A stretch of DNA of 64,000 bases from Pollutiaquabacter aromativorans (lineage in GTDB: Bacteria > Bacteroidota > Bacteroidia > AKYH767-A > 2013-40CM-41-45): positions 2,914,001 through 2,978,000 of the forward strand of contig CP185379.1 of the NCBI GenBank assembly GCA_049177215.1, written 5' to 3'. A program made the position numbers and the translations under genes. Shown here piece by piece: positions 22,826-32,305 of the stretch (position 1 is its first letter; every line of letters starts with the position of its first letter). A model generated the notes under the pieces. It was given only the letters and a program-made list of their open reading frames with translations. It did no database searches and was not told where the DNA came from.

Positions 22826-24381
22826 ATAAACGTATGTTATTCCGATTTATCTTCCATGTGGTGCTCATGACGGGCTTCCCCATCCTAGCCTTTGGCCAGG
22901 AAGTGATTGAAATACCTGATTTACAATCCAACAAAGTCGTCATACGCCTGGTATTCCGGAATGGGTCGATTTGCGACCCTCCCGGCAAAGAGGGCATCAC
23001 TGATGTCACGACTTCCCTAATAGCAGAAGGAGGTACCCAGAAACTTAGCTCCACTGAAATCACCCGTACCATCTATCCATGGGCGGTTCGCATGTACTCT
23101 TCTACTGATAAAGAAACGTCAACATTTAGTTTTGAGGTTCTTACAAAACACCTTGATCAATTTTACCCGATCATCCGCGATCTGTTGCTTTCACCAGGAT
23201 TTCGGGAGGACGACTTCTCAAGAGTGATTTCGAACCAGAGAAATTATGTTGATGAAGTTATTCGTCAATCATCAGACGAGGAGTATGGTAAGAAGTACCT
23301 CGAGTATAAGCTGTTCGGAGGTTGCCCCTACGCCCATCTTACTGCCGGAACATCTTATAGTTTGGCGGAGCTATCTCTCGAAGACATTAAAACGCATTAC
23401 AAAAATTACTTTACATCCGGGAAACTTCTGATCGGATTAGCCGGCAACTACCCGGCATCGTTGAAAGAACAGATCCTAAACGATTTCAAATCATTCAATG
23501 CACATACACCATTTTGTGAAGTCGGTGACGCCCGTACCCCGGAGGGCCTTCAACTCAGTATCATTTCAAAAGAAGGCGCTATGGGCTCTGCGATTTCTGC
23601 AGGGTTCCCACTTAACCTTACACGATCAGACGACGAATTCGCTGCGTTAATGGTTGCCAATTCCTGGCTAGGCGAACATAGAAAATCCTACTCTCGCCTT
23701 TATCAAAAAATCAGAGAAGCTCGATCCATGAACTACGGAGATTACACGTATATTGAATGGTACGAGAACGGGGGTTCAAATATGCTCCCACCACCCGGAA
23801 CTCCCCGCTCATTGAATTATTTCAGCATATGGTTACGACCAGTTCAAACGGCCGCCAGCCTTCGTAAACAATATGAAGAACTCAAGGATATTCAATTTGG
23901 ACATGCTCCCTTCGCCCTGAAGATGGCTATCCGAGAGATCGATGCCCTCATTAAAAATGGAATGAGTCAGGAGGATTTTGAGGAAACACGTGAATTCCTA
24001 AAGAGTTACACTAAGTTATATGCTCAAACTCCCGCGCGACGTCTTGGATACCTGATGGATTCCAGGTTTTATGGGCGCGAGGATTGGCTAACGACGCTTC
24101 AAAAATTACTATCAGGACTAACATTAGAAGACGTCAATTCCGTGATCCGAAAATTTTTACAGACACAGAATATGTTCGTGGTGATTGTTACTGACCCTGA
24201 GGAGGCGAAAGCAATCAACAAAGCACTGGGCTCCGGCAGCGTAACACCTGTAGCATACTCCGACCAAATGAAGAAGTCCCTCAGCGTAAGTATTCTCAAG
24301 GAAGATAATGAAGTTGAAGCCTATCCATTAAAAGTGAACACAATTGAAATCGTCAATTCCCTGGACACCTTTAGAAAATAA
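22822..24381 (+). CDS. M16 family peptidase-like protein, inactive subunit
   Basis: The 519-residue protein has a signal peptide (MLFRFIFHVVLMTGFPILAFGQ) and the M16 fold, but the zinc motif HxxEH is absent: the matching position reads LIAEGGTQKL. It keeps the substrate-binding Arg/Tyr pair of inactive subunits (REARSMNYGDYTYIEW) and the closing LTLEDVNSVIRKFL segment. It therefore probably forms the second half of the peptidase with the upstream gene. The start overlaps the upstream stop by 4 bp. The operon ends at the terminator at 24401. AT-richer codon use matches the upstream gene, so the two were probably acquired together. Confidence 0.9.
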   Translation: MNKRMLFRFIFHVVLMTGFPILAFGQEVIEIPDLQSNKVVIRLVFRNGSICDPPGKEGITDVTTSLIAEGGTQKLSSTEITRTIYPWAVRMYSSTDKETSTFSFEVLTKHLDQFYPIIRDLLLSPGFREDDFSRVISNQRNYVDEVIRQSSDEEYGKKYLEYKLFGGCPYAHLTAGTSYSLAELSLEDIKTHYKNYFTSGKLLIGLAGNYPASLKEQILNDFKSFNAHTPFCEVGDARTPEGLQLSIISKEGAMGSAISAGFPLNLTRSDDEFAALMVANSWLGEHRKSYSRLYQKIREARSMNYGDYTYIEWYENGGSNMLPPPGTPRSLNYFSIWLRPVQTAASLRKQYEELKDIQFGHAPFALKMAIREIDALIKNGMSQEDFEETREFLKSYTKLYAQTPARRLGYLMDSRFYGREDWLTTLQKLLSGLTLEDVNSVIRKFLQTQNMFVVIVTDPEEAKAINKALGSGSVTPVAYSDQMKKSLSVSILKEDNEVEAYPLKVNTIEIVNSLDTFRK

Positions 24382-24400
24382 GAACCATATCCGCACAGAA

Positions 24401-24433
24401 AAAAGGCCGACACTAATAAATGTCGGCCTTTTT
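24401..24433. terminator. Bidirectional terminator between the M16 operon and ferritin
   Basis: An 11-bp perfect stem AAAGGCCGACA / TGTCGGCCTTT with an 8-base loop and A and T runs on both sides. It terminates the M16 pair from the left and ferritin from the right. Confidence 0.92.
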
Positions 24434-24450
24434 CATACCTGTTTTTTCAT

Positions 24451-24960
24451 TCACTCTCCAGCCCCGTCTGCCGGCGTCATCTGCAACAGATCACGATCGA
24501 ACAGGTACATGCCGCTCTTGTCGCCGCCGATCATCTTCAGCTTGTCGAGCACCGTACGCGCAAGGCGCTCTTCCTCGATCTGTTCGGATACATACCACTG
24601 GAGGAAGTTGTGCGTGGTGTAGTCTTTTTCCTTCAGGCACTCATCGACCAGCTTGTTGATCTCGGCCGAAACGCCGACCTCGTGCTCGAGGATCTGCTCG
24701 AACAACTGTTGTACGTTCTTATAGGAGGATTGAACGGCTTTGAGGGTGGGCACCAGCGCGTGTCCACCACGCTCGTTGATGAACTTCATCAACTTGAGCA
24801 TGTGCATCCGCTCTTCGTCGGAATGCTTATACAGGAAGTTGCTCACGCCTTCGAATCCCTGTACCTCCGCCCAGGAAGCCATGGCAAGGTAAACGTTGGA
24901 GGAGGAAGCCTCCAGTTCGACCTGCTTGTTCAACAGGGTATTGATCTTCTTGGAAAGCAT
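24451..24960 (-). CDS. ftnA: Non-haem ferritin
   Basis: It oxidises and stores iron as a 24-subunit cage in the cytoplasm. The 169-residue protein keeps the ferroxidase ligands Glu17, Tyr24, Glu50 and His53 (YKHSDEERMHMLKLM), with further acidic ligands in EHEVGVSAEINKLVDE and VSEQIEEE. The helix pattern MLSKKINTLLNKQVELEASSSNVYLAMASW matches bacterial FtnA. A TAATTTTG box (24987-24994) precedes it. It lies in the opposite direction to its neighbours and was probably inserted in a gldH-PBP region together with the M16 pair. Confidence 0.96.
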   Translation of the reverse strand: MLSKKINTLLNKQVELEASSSNVYLAMASWAEVQGFEGVSNFLYKHSDEERMHMLKLMKFINERGGHALVPTLKAVQSSYKNVQQLFEQILEHEVGVSAEINKLVDECLKEKDYTTHNFLQWYVSEQIEEERLARTVLDKLKMIGGDKSGMYLFDRDLLQMTPADGAGE

Positions 24961-24986
24961 ATTGTCGGTTCTGTTTTTCTCAGCAA

Positions 24987-24994
24987 CAAAATTA
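24987..24994 (-). promoter_or_regulatory. -7 promoter box of ferritin
   Basis: TAATTTTG on the minus strand, 26 bp before the ferritin ATG. No iron-regulator site was recognised. Confidence 0.5.
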
Positions 24995-25134
24995 GTCGAA
25001 AAATAGTTTACCCGGCGGCGCTTGCCCGGCGGGACGCAATGAAATGTTGGTTCTTCCGTTGAATACTCGGCGATCCCGGAGGGGCTGCCCCCTTCGAAAT
25101 CCGTAATTTGGAACCCTTATTCCCCAGATCCCAC

Positions 25135-27342
25135 ATGCCTGCCGCCTCCGGTAATAAATCACGCCTCGTCCTGCTTATCTGGATCGTGGTCCTCGGCCCC
25201 TTGCTCCTGCTATCCGGCCTGATGTTCTTTGCCTACAAAGGGTGGGTCGGAGAACAGTTGCCCAGCTTTGAGGAACTGGAAAACCCGAAGAGCGCCCTGG
25301 CCTCGGAGATCATCTCTTCCGACCAGCAATTGCTGGGAAAGTATTTCATTGAAAACCGTACCAACGCGCACTACTACGAACTGTCGCCCAACGTCATCCA
25401 GGCGCTCAAAGCCACGGAGGATATCCGTTTTGAGGAGCATAGCGGCGTGGATCTGCGCGGTTTGTTACGGGCGGTATTTCGCGCAGGTACCGCTGGTGGC
25501 GGCAGTACCATCACTCAGCAATTGGCAAAGAATCTCTTCCACGAAAAACCCGGCAATAAGATCGAGCGGGTTATCCAGAAGATACAGGAATGGATCATTG
25601 CCGTACGCCTCGAACGCCGGTACACCAAGGAAGAGATCATGGCCATGTACCTGAACACGGTCGAATTCAGCAGCAACGCCTTTGGTATCAAATCCGCTGC
25701 CCGGACTTATTTCGGAAAGGGTCCGGACAGCCTGAATGTGCAGGAGTCGGCATTGCTGGTAGGCATGTTACAAGCCCCGACACGGTACAACCCTGTACGG
25801 AATCCGAAGAACAGCTTTGCCCGCCGAAACGTCGTACTGGGACAGATGAAGAAGTACGACTTTCTCACCGAGGAGGCGTTCGACTCGATCAGCGCCTTGC
25901 CCATCCGGCTGAACTACCATCAGGAGGACCACAACTTCGGACTTGCCACTTACTTCCGGGAAGTGATGCGGGAAGAATTGTTGAAGTGGTGCAAAGAGCA
26001 TATCAACAATTCAACCGGTAAGCCTTACAGCCTCTATACCGACGGTCTGCGTATATACACCACCATCGATTCGCGGATGCAACGGTATGCCGAAGAAGCC
26101 CTGCGCGAGCACCTGACGGAGAAGCAAAAGCAATTCTTCGAACACTGGAAAGGCAAAGAACCCTGGAAAGAACATCCCGAAGTCGTAACGGAAGGAATGA
26201 AACGTTCCGACCGCTACATCACCATGAAGGCTGCCGGCGCATCGGATAAGGAGATCCAGAAAGCCTTCAACAAGAAAACGGAGATGACCGTCTTTTCCTG
26301 GAAAGGTCCGATCGACACCGTCATGACCCCGCTGGATTCGGTCAAGTATCACAAGAAGATCCTCCAGGGTGGATTCATGGCCATGGAACCGCAGACCGGT
26401 TATGTACGGGCCTGGGTGGGCGGCAACGATTATCGCTTCTTCAAGTACGACCACGTAAAAGCGGGTCGTCGCCAGGTCGGTTCGACCTTCAAGCCTTTCC
26501 TCTATACGCTGGCGATGCAGGAAGGCTATTCACCCTGTTACAAAGTACCGAACGCCCGCGTCTATTTCGATCTTCCGACCGGTGAAACCTGGTCGCCCGA
26601 AAACGCCGACGCCAAATACGGAGGCATGCTGACCCTGAAAGAAGGACTGGCGGAATCGGTGAACTGCGTATCGGCTTACCTGATGAAGCAATTCGGTCCT
26701 CAGGCCATGATCGAGATCTGCCGGAAGATGGGTATCTCCGCCCCGATCGATGCCGTACCGGCGATCTGCCTCGGCACGCCCGACGTATCCGTGTACGAAA
26801 TGGTCGGAGCCTACTGCAGCTTCGCGAACAAAGGCGTCTGGACGGAGCCGACCTACATCACGCGCATCGAAGACAAGAACGGCAACATCCTGCAGGAATT
26901 CGTGCCGCGCAAAGTGGAAGCCATCAATGAAGAGACCGCCTACCTGATGCTCAACCTGATGCAGGGCGTGGTACAATTCGGCACCGGAGCGCGGCTGCGC
27001 GGACAATACAAACTACCCTACCCGATTGCCGGTAAAACCGGAACGACGCAGAATCAGAGCGACGGCTGGTTCATGGGCATCACGCCCGACCTGGCCGCAG
27101 GTTGCTGGGTCGGCTGCGAGGACCGGATTGTTCACTTCCGGACACTGGAACTCGGGCAGGGCGCCCGTACCGCCATGCCCATCTGGGCCTTGTTCATGCA
27201 AAAAGTCTATGCAGATGCCAACATCAAGATCTCCAAGGGCGAATTTGAAGCGCCCAAAGAGAAGCTGAGCGTTGAGCTCAATTGCGACAGGTACGTGCAG
27301 CAGGGCGGTAGTTCCGGAGAAAATCCCGACAAGGATTTCTAA
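25135..27342 (+). CDS. Class A penicillin-binding protein (PBP1a type)
   Basis: It polymerises and cross-links peptidoglycan at the periplasmic side of the inner membrane. The 735-residue protein has a membrane anchor (VLLIWIVVLGPLLLLSGLMFFAY), a GT51 transglycosylase domain with the catalytic Glu motif (ATEDIRFEEHSGVD, near residue 93) and GGSTITQQLAKN, and a transpeptidase domain with STFK (Ser450), SVN (508-510) and KTGTT (634). The insert in between (about 300-400) contains HLTEKQKQFFEHWKGKEPW, a Bacteroidota feature. Met 25135 is chosen over an upstream TTG. Confidence 0.95.
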   Translation: MPAASGNKSRLVLLIWIVVLGPLLLLSGLMFFAYKGWVGEQLPSFEELENPKSALASEIISSDQQLLGKYFIENRTNAHYYELSPNVIQALKATEDIRFEEHSGVDLRGLLRAVFRAGTAGGGSTITQQLAKNLFHEKPGNKIERVIQKIQEWIIAVRLERRYTKEEIMAMYLNTVEFSSNAFGIKSAARTYFGKGPDSLNVQESALLVGMLQAPTRYNPVRNPKNSFARRNVVLGQMKKYDFLTEEAFDSISALPIRLNYHQEDHNFGLATYFREVMREELLKWCKEHINNSTGKPYSLYTDGLRIYTTIDSRMQRYAEEALREHLTEKQKQFFEHWKGKEPWKEHPEVVTEGMKRSDRYITMKAAGASDKEIQKAFNKKTEMTVFSWKGPIDTVMTPLDSVKYHKKILQGGFMAMEPQTGYVRAWVGGNDYRFFKYDHVKAGRRQVGSTFKPFLYTLAMQEGYSPCYKVPNARVYFDLPTGETWSPENADAKYGGMLTLKEGLAESVNCVSAYLMKQFGPQAMIEICRKMGISAPIDAVPAICLGTPDVSVYEMVGAYCSFANKGVWTEPTYITRIEDKNGNILQEFVPRKVEAINEETAYLMLNLMQGVVQFGTGARLRGQYKLPYPIAGKTGTTQNQSDGWFMGITPDLAAGCWVGCEDRIVHFRTLELGQGARTAMPIWALFMQKVYADANIKISKGEFEAPKEKLSVELNCDRYVQQGGSSGENPDKDF

Positions 27343-27362
27343 GCGGAATGCCGCCGGTTGCT

Positions 27363-27370
27363 TAATTTCG
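27363..27370 (+). promoter_or_regulatory. -7 promoter box of the CoA-transferase operon
   Basis: TAATTTCG, 18 bp before the ATG at 27389, located after the PBP stop codon. It argues that the CoA-transferase genes have their own promoter. Confidence 0.5.
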
Positions 27371-27388
27371 TCAAAGATTTCCTGCGAT

Positions 27389-28087
27389 ATGAAGAAAGTC
27401 GTCAAAGACGCGGACGCCGCCATTGAAGGCATCCAGGATGGTATGACCCTGCTGGTGGGAGGCTTCGGACTCTGCGGCATACCGGAGAATTGCATTGCCG
27501 CGCTGGTACGCAAAGGCGTAAAAGGGCTGACCTGTATTTCCAATAATGCAGGAGTCGATGATTTCGGCCTGGGGCTGCTCCTGCAGCATCGTCAGATCAG
27601 GAAAATGATCTCGTCCTACGTAGGAGAGAACGCGGAGTTTGAACGTCAGATGCTGAGTGGTGAGCTGGAAGTGGAATTGATTCCGCAGGGAACGCTGGCT
27701 ACCCGTTGTCTTGCCGCAGGATACGGCATGCCCGCGGTGTTCACGCCCGCCGGAGTAGGCACCGAGGTCGCGGAAGGAAAAGAAACCCGCACCTTCAACG
27801 GAAAAGAATACCTGCTGGAGTACGCGTTCGACGCGCCCTTCGCCATTGTGAAAGCCTGGAAAGGCGATACCGACGGCAACCTGATCTTCCGGGAGACCGC
27901 CCGCAACTTCAATCCGCTCATGGCGATGGCCGGCAAGGTGACCATCGCGGAAGTGGAAGAACTCGTTCCCGCGGGCGAACTGGATCCCGATCACATCCAC
28001 ACGCCGGGCATCTACGTCCATCGCATCTTCCAGGGTCCCGTGTACGAGAAACGCATCGAACAGCGGACGGTCCGGAAGCGGGGCTGA
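27389..28087 (+). CDS. scoA: 3-oxoacid CoA-transferase subunit A
   Basis: With subunit B it moves CoA from succinyl-CoA to acetoacetate or a similar 3-oxoacid, used in ketone-body and amino-acid degradation. The 232-residue protein has the family opening (MTLLVGGFGLCGIPENCIAAL), the NNAGVDDFGLGLLLQ loop and PAGVGTEVAEGKETRTFNGKEYLLE, which is characteristic of the SCOT alpha subunit. The Met at 27389 gives the standard length. Subunit B follows 75 bp downstream. I use the Sco name because of SCOT-type motifs; an acetate-dependent relative is possible. Confidence 0.92.
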   Translation: MKKVVKDADAAIEGIQDGMTLLVGGFGLCGIPENCIAALVRKGVKGLTCISNNAGVDDFGLGLLLQHRQIRKMISSYVGENAEFERQMLSGELEVELIPQGTLATRCLAAGYGMPAVFTPAGVGTEVAEGKETRTFNGKEYLLEYAFDAPFAIVKAWKGDTDGNLIFRETARNFNPLMAMAGKVTIAEVEELVPAGELDPDHIHTPGIYVHRIFQGPVYEKRIEQRTVRKRG

Positions 28088-28162
28088 TCGAAGGTCTTAG
28101 CCGATTTTCCCAGATGAGTAATTGGAATTGCCACAAGTTTCTAAAGTCAATCATCGCGAGCC

Positions 28163-28822
28163 ATGTTAGATAAGAACGGAATCGCCAAACGCATCGCCCG
28201 GGAAGTAAAGGACGGGATGTACGTCAACCTCGGCATCGGGATCCCTACCCTGGTTGCCAATTACATTCCCGCCGGCGTGGAAGTAGTGTTGCAATCTGAA
28301 AATGGATTGCTCGGTATCGGACCTTTTCCGTTCGAAGGCGAAGAAGATCCTGATCTGATCAACGCCGGCAAGCAGACCGTTACGACGCTGAAAGGCTCCT
28401 CGTTCTTCGATTCCGCCATGAGCTTCGGCATGATCCGCGCCGGAAAGGTCGATCTCACCATCCTGGGCGCCATGGAAGTAAGCGAACAGGGCGACATCGC
28501 CAACTGGATGATCCCGGGCAAGATGGTCAAGGGCATGGGCGGGGCGATGGACCTGGTCGCTTCCGCCAAGCACATCATCGTGGCCATGCAACACGTCAAC
28601 AAGGCCGGCGAATCGAAGTTGCTGCCGGAATGTTCACTTCCCCTCACCGGTCGCAGGTGCGTCAAGAAGATCGTCACCGAACTGGCCGTATTGGACGTAC
28701 TGCCTGAAGGAGGCTTCAAACTACTCGAACGCGCTCCGGGGGTAAGCGTCGAAGAGATCGTACGCTCGACCGCCGGCAAGTTGATTGTCGAGGGCGAGAT
28801 CCCGGAAATGAAACTGGATTAA
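28163..28822 (+). CDS. scoB: 3-oxoacid CoA-transferase subunit B
   Basis: The 219-residue catalytic subunit carries the active glutamate in QSENGLLGIGPFP (Glu47), which forms the enzyme-CoA thioester. Other family parts are YVNLGIGIPTLVANYI at the N-terminus and GGAMDLVASAKHIIVAMQHV. It follows subunit A in the usual order. The 75-bp gap is larger than normal for such pairs and shows no obvious promoter box. Confidence 0.94.
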   Translation: MLDKNGIAKRIAREVKDGMYVNLGIGIPTLVANYIPAGVEVVLQSENGLLGIGPFPFEGEEDPDLINAGKQTVTTLKGSSFFDSAMSFGMIRAGKVDLTILGAMEVSEQGDIANWMIPGKMVKGMGGAMDLVASAKHIIVAMQHVNKAGESKLLPECSLPLTGRRCVKKIVTELAVLDVLPEGGFKLLERAPGVSVEEIVRSTAGKLIVEGEIPEMKLD

Positions 28823-28860
28823 GTAAGCAAAGTAGACGTACCGTATCGTGCTTATTCGTT

Positions 28861-29379
28861 TCAGTAAACAAAGCTGATCTCCACGTCATCCACATCCACC
28901 GGAAAACGGCTGGTATTATACACGTACAGTTTTACTCGACTATCGCGATCCAGTCCCTTTGGAAAATCACAATGCAAGTGATATTGAATCCAACGACCTG
29001 TATCAGCAGAAGTCGGTCGGAAGTCTTGAGAACAGTGCACGGTGTTTTTCCCTTCTTTCTCCACCGTACAAACCAGATTAAAGAAACCTCCAGCCTCCCG
29101 AACCCGAACCCAGGCGGAATACTCTGCTACGTTCATTTGTTGTGGCCCCAGTTCGAAAATCGTCCTTGAAAAGGTGATGCTATAGGGATTCAGGCTGTCG
29201 GTCGCTGAATAATGGAAACCCGAATGTCCTTCTCCGATCTGTAAGGTCGGCACCCAGTACCAGTTACCCAATTCCTCGAAATCGTTGGAGAAAACCATCT
29301 CCGTCGCCGGTTTTTTACAGGCCGAAAAAAGGATACCGGATATGAGCAGGATGAAAAACGCTCGAACCTTGGAAATCAT
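28861..29379 (-). CDS. Hypothetical lipoprotein
   Basis: The 172-residue protein has a lipoprotein signal (MISKVRAFFILLISGILFSAC). The mature part is one beta-sandwich with FSNDFEELGNWYWVP, SFSRTIFELGPQ-type strands (ITFSRTIFELG), YSAWVRVREAGGFFNLVCTVE and VDVDDVEISFVY at the end. This resembles carbohydrate-binding-like exported domains, and a related end (WIDNFQVEAF) occurs in the GT-C protein at 30416. Met 29379 is chosen because a promoter box lies 7 bp upstream. Function unknown. Confidence 0.72.
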   Translation of the reverse strand: MISKVRAFFILLISGILFSACKKPATEMVFSNDFEELGNWYWVPTLQIGEGHSGFHYSATDSLNPYSITFSRTIFELGPQQMNVAEYSAWVRVREAGGFFNLVCTVEKEGKNTVHCSQDFRPTSADTGRWIQYHLHCDFPKGLDRDSRVKLYVYNTSRFPVDVDDVEISFVY

Positions 29380-29386
29380 CGTATTG

Positions 29387-29394
29387 CAAAGGTA
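29387..29394 (-). promoter_or_regulatory. -7 promoter box of the hypothetical lipoprotein
   Basis: TACCTTTG on the minus strand, 7 bp before the ATG at 29379, so the mRNA is probably leaderless. Confidence 0.6.
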
Positions 29395-29458
29395 AGAATT
29401 GGTGCCGGGGAAAGGGTCGTTCCGGGGGGATTTTCTATTTTTCGGGCCTGATTTTCCC

Positions 29459-30406
29459 ATGAAAACACTATCGGTCATCATCCCCATTTACAATGAGGAA
29501 GGCAATATCCCGCGGCTGTACGAACGCCTGAACGGGGTTGTGCAGCAATTGGGAGTCGATACCGAGTTTGTTTTCATCAACGACGGTAGCCGCGACCGAT
29601 CCATCGAACTCATCCGGGGATTAGCGAGCCGTGACCGCAATGTCCGGTTCATTGATTTCTCCCGGAACTTCGGTCACCAGATCGCTGTCACCGCCGGACT
29701 CGATCATTGTACCGGTAAAGCCGCCGTCATCATCGACGCCGATCTGCAGGACCCGCCCGAACTGATCCTCGACCTCTTCGCCAAATGGCAGGAAGGTTAC
29801 GAGGTGGTCTATGCGAAACGTCGCGCGCGCCAGGGCGAGGGCTTTTTGAAAAAGTTGACGGCCCGGTATTTCTACCGCACACTGAAAAAGATCACCTCGA
29901 TCAACATTCCCGTCGATACCGGCGACTTCCGCATCATCGACCGTAAGATCATCGAGGTGCTGAAGCAGATGCCGGAGCAACAGAAGTTCCTGCGCGGGCA
30001 AATTAGCTGGATTGGCTTCCATCAGACCTATGTGGAGTACGACCGGGATGCGCGTCACTCGGGGGAGACCGGTTATACCTACAAGAAAATGATCCGCTTC
30101 GCGCTCGACGGGATCACTTCGTTCTCGAACCTGCCCCTGAAGTTCGCCACCATGGCGGGCTTCTTCGTCTCCGGTGTCGCCTTTCTGCTCATCCTCTATG
30201 CCTTGTACGCGCGTTTCGTCACGCGCGACTATGTTCCGGGCTGGACTTCCCTGATGCTGGCCGTGCTGTTCATCGGCGGAGTACAGTTGATCTCACTGGG
30301 TGTGATCGGAGAGTATATCAGTCGCCTAAGCGCCAATATCCGCAACCGTCCGCTCTACATCGTACGCGATTCGAATACCGAATCGGCCGGCGGCGAAACA
30401 CAATAA
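29459..30406 (+). CDS. GT2 glycosyltransferase, polyprenyl-phosphate type
   Basis: It probably moves a hexose from a nucleotide sugar to polyprenyl phosphate at the inner membrane. The 315-residue protein opens with LSVIIPIYNEEGNIPRLYERL, then FINDGSRDRSIELI, DFSRNFGHQIAVTAGLDHC and the metal motif IIDADLQDPPELI, which matches the GtrB/ArnC/DPM1 family. Two C-terminal helices (FATMAGFFVSGVAFLLILYALY and LMLAVLFIGGVQLISLGVIGEYI) are of the GtrB type. Met 29459 is chosen for the conserved opening. The GT-C-like gene follows 9 bp downstream, and this lipid-linked sugar could be its donor. Confidence 0.92.
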   Translation: MKTLSVIIPIYNEEGNIPRLYERLNGVVQQLGVDTEFVFINDGSRDRSIELIRGLASRDRNVRFIDFSRNFGHQIAVTAGLDHCTGKAAVIIDADLQDPPELILDLFAKWQEGYEVVYAKRRARQGEGFLKKLTARYFYRTLKKITSINIPVDTGDFRIIDRKIIEVLKQMPEQQKFLRGQISWIGFHQTYVEYDRDARHSGETGYTYKKMIRFALDGITSFSNLPLKFATMAGFFVSGVAFLLILYALYARFVTRDYVPGWTSLMLAVLFIGGVQLISLGVIGEYISRLSANIRNRPLYIVRDSNTESAGGETQ

Positions 30407-30415
30407 GCTTTCTCC

Positions 30416-32305
30416 ATGACCCTACCGAACAATGCCTCCGCCAGGAATCGTACCTCGCTCGTAGCGCTCTTCCTGGTGTTGGCCGGCATCCTCGTCGGAC
30501 ATTTCACGCTACCCCGGCTCAAGCATCAGTACTATACACAGGAACTCACTTTCGATGTAACCTCGTATTACCTGTACCTGCCGATGACCTTCATCTACGA
30601 TGATCCCGGCATCCGCAACAAGGCAACCATCGACACTCTCTTTGCCCGCTATAACCCCAGCCCGACCTTTTACCAGGCCTTCGAACTGGAGAACGGCAAC
30701 CGGGTGATGAATTACACCTGTGGTTTCGCGTACGCCTACGCGCCCTTCTTCTTCTTAGCGCACTCCTGGGCCACCGGCAGCAACTATCCGGCTGATGGAT
30801 TTTCATTCCCTTATCAGTTCCTGGTCGGACTGGGCGTCTATTGCTACATACTATTCGGCTGGATCATCCTTCGAAGACTCCTGCTGCGCTATTTCAGCGA
30901 CACGGTAACAGCCTTCGTGCTCTTGTTCACGTGTTTCGGAACCAACTACTTCTCCGAAGCGGTCAACAATTACCTCCAGCCGCACGCGATGCTCTTCACC
31001 GGTTATGCGGTACTCCTGTACTGCATATCGAAATGGCACGAACAACCGAAACGCAAGTACATGGTCGCAGGCGGTCTGGTCATGGGCTGGATGGTGCTGT
31101 CAAGACCCAGCGAGATCGTTTGCGTGTTACTACCCTTGCTATGGGGCGTTTACGACAAAGAGAGTCTGCGGGCCAAGTGGGAATTGGTCCGGAAAAACTT
31201 CTCCCATGTGTTGATCCTGGTTGTCTGCGGAATTGTCGTGTTCATCCCGCAGTTTATCTACTGGCACAAGGTGACGGGCAGTGCGATCTTTTTCAGTTAT
31301 CAGCGGACAGAAGGATTCGACTTTTTGAAACCGCATATTCTGAACAACCTGTTTTCCTTCAAGAAAAGTCTTTTCGTTTATACGCCGATCCTGATCTTCC
31401 CGTTGATCGGATTATTCCTGATCCGCCGCTACAACCGCTATATCCAGTGGGCCGTTGTCGCTTACGCAGCCGTCAATTTTTATTTGCTGGCCAGTTGGGC
31501 GGCCTGGTGGAACGGCGGAAGCTTCGGGATGCGCTACTTCGCAGAATCGTATGCGGTAATGACGCTTCCCTTCGGCTACGTCATCACCGAACTGGGCAAA
31601 CGTCAACGCTGGCTACGTCTGTTGTCGGGCGCGGCCTTGAGCTTCTTTGTTTTCCTTAATCTTTTCCAGACCTGGCAGTTCCTGCACTGGATCATCCCGG
31701 ACGACCGGATGACCTATGCCTACTACAAGCGGATTTTCCTGAAGACCAAGGTCACAGACGAAGACCGAAAGCTCATGGAAGTGGAACGTTCGTTCGCCGC
31801 GACCGAAACCTTCGACAACGAACAGGAGTACGATCATTTCACCCAGGCGTTCTACGACTTCGACAGCCTGAACTCCGGTGTGCTGGATCCTGCACGGACT
31901 GATACCACATTCGCTTACTCCGGCAAACATTCGTGTAAGCTGTCTCCTGAGTATCCCTACTATCCAACCTACCGGATCCGTTACGACCAATTGGTCCCCT
32001 GGAACAAGGACCATGTATGGTTGCGGGTCTCGTGTTGGTATTATTCGAAAATCGATATCCGGGAAAATCCCGCATCGCTGGTCATCGTGATGCCGCATAA
32101 GAAGTATAACCTCAAATACCGGGCATTCGACTTCGAACAGCAACCCTTCGTACCGGGCCAGTGGAATAAGATAACGGCCGATTACATGACGCCGAGACCG
32201 TATTCCGAAGCTGATAAATTCGAGATCTATGCCTGGTACCGCGGCAATTCAGAAATCTGGATTGACAACTTTCAGGTTGAAGCTTTCGTAAGAAAAGATC
32301 CATGA
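30416..32305 (+). CDS. Multi-pass membrane protein, GT-C glycosyltransferase-like
   Basis: The 629-residue protein has about ten membrane helices between residues 15 and 425. After the first helix comes an acidic outer loop (YYTQELTFDVTSYYLYL) in the place where GT-C enzymes hold their catalytic Asp. The last 180 residues are a soluble beta-sandwich (GVLDPARTDTTFAYSGKHSCKL, ending WIDNFQVEAF), like a carbohydrate-binding domain. The neighbours suggest it moves a sugar from a lipid carrier to an outer acceptor. Acceptor and sugar are unknown. Its stop overlaps the next start (ATGA). Confidence 0.75.
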   Translation: MTLPNNASARNRTSLVALFLVLAGILVGHFTLPRLKHQYYTQELTFDVTSYYLYLPMTFIYDDPGIRNKATIDTLFARYNPSPTFYQAFELENGNRVMNYTCGFAYAYAPFFFLAHSWATGSNYPADGFSFPYQFLVGLGVYCYILFGWIILRRLLLRYFSDTVTAFVLLFTCFGTNYFSEAVNNYLQPHAMLFTGYAVLLYCISKWHEQPKRKYMVAGGLVMGWMVLSRPSEIVCVLLPLLWGVYDKESLRAKWELVRKNFSHVLILVVCGIVVFIPQFIYWHKVTGSAIFFSYQRTEGFDFLKPHILNNLFSFKKSLFVYTPILIFPLIGLFLIRRYNRYIQWAVVAYAAVNFYLLASWAAWWNGGSFGMRYFAESYAVMTLPFGYVITELGKRQRWLRLLSGAALSFFVFLNLFQTWQFLHWIIPDDRMTYAYYKRIFLKTKVTDEDRKLMEVERSFAATETFDNEQEYDHFTQAFYDFDSLNSGVLDPARTDTTFAYSGKHSCKLSPEYPYYPTYRIRYDQLVPWNKDHVWLRVSCWYYSKIDIRENPASLVIVMPHKKYNLKYRAFDFEQQPFVPGQWNKITADYMTPRPYSEADKFEIYAWYRGNSEIWIDNFQVEAFVRKDP

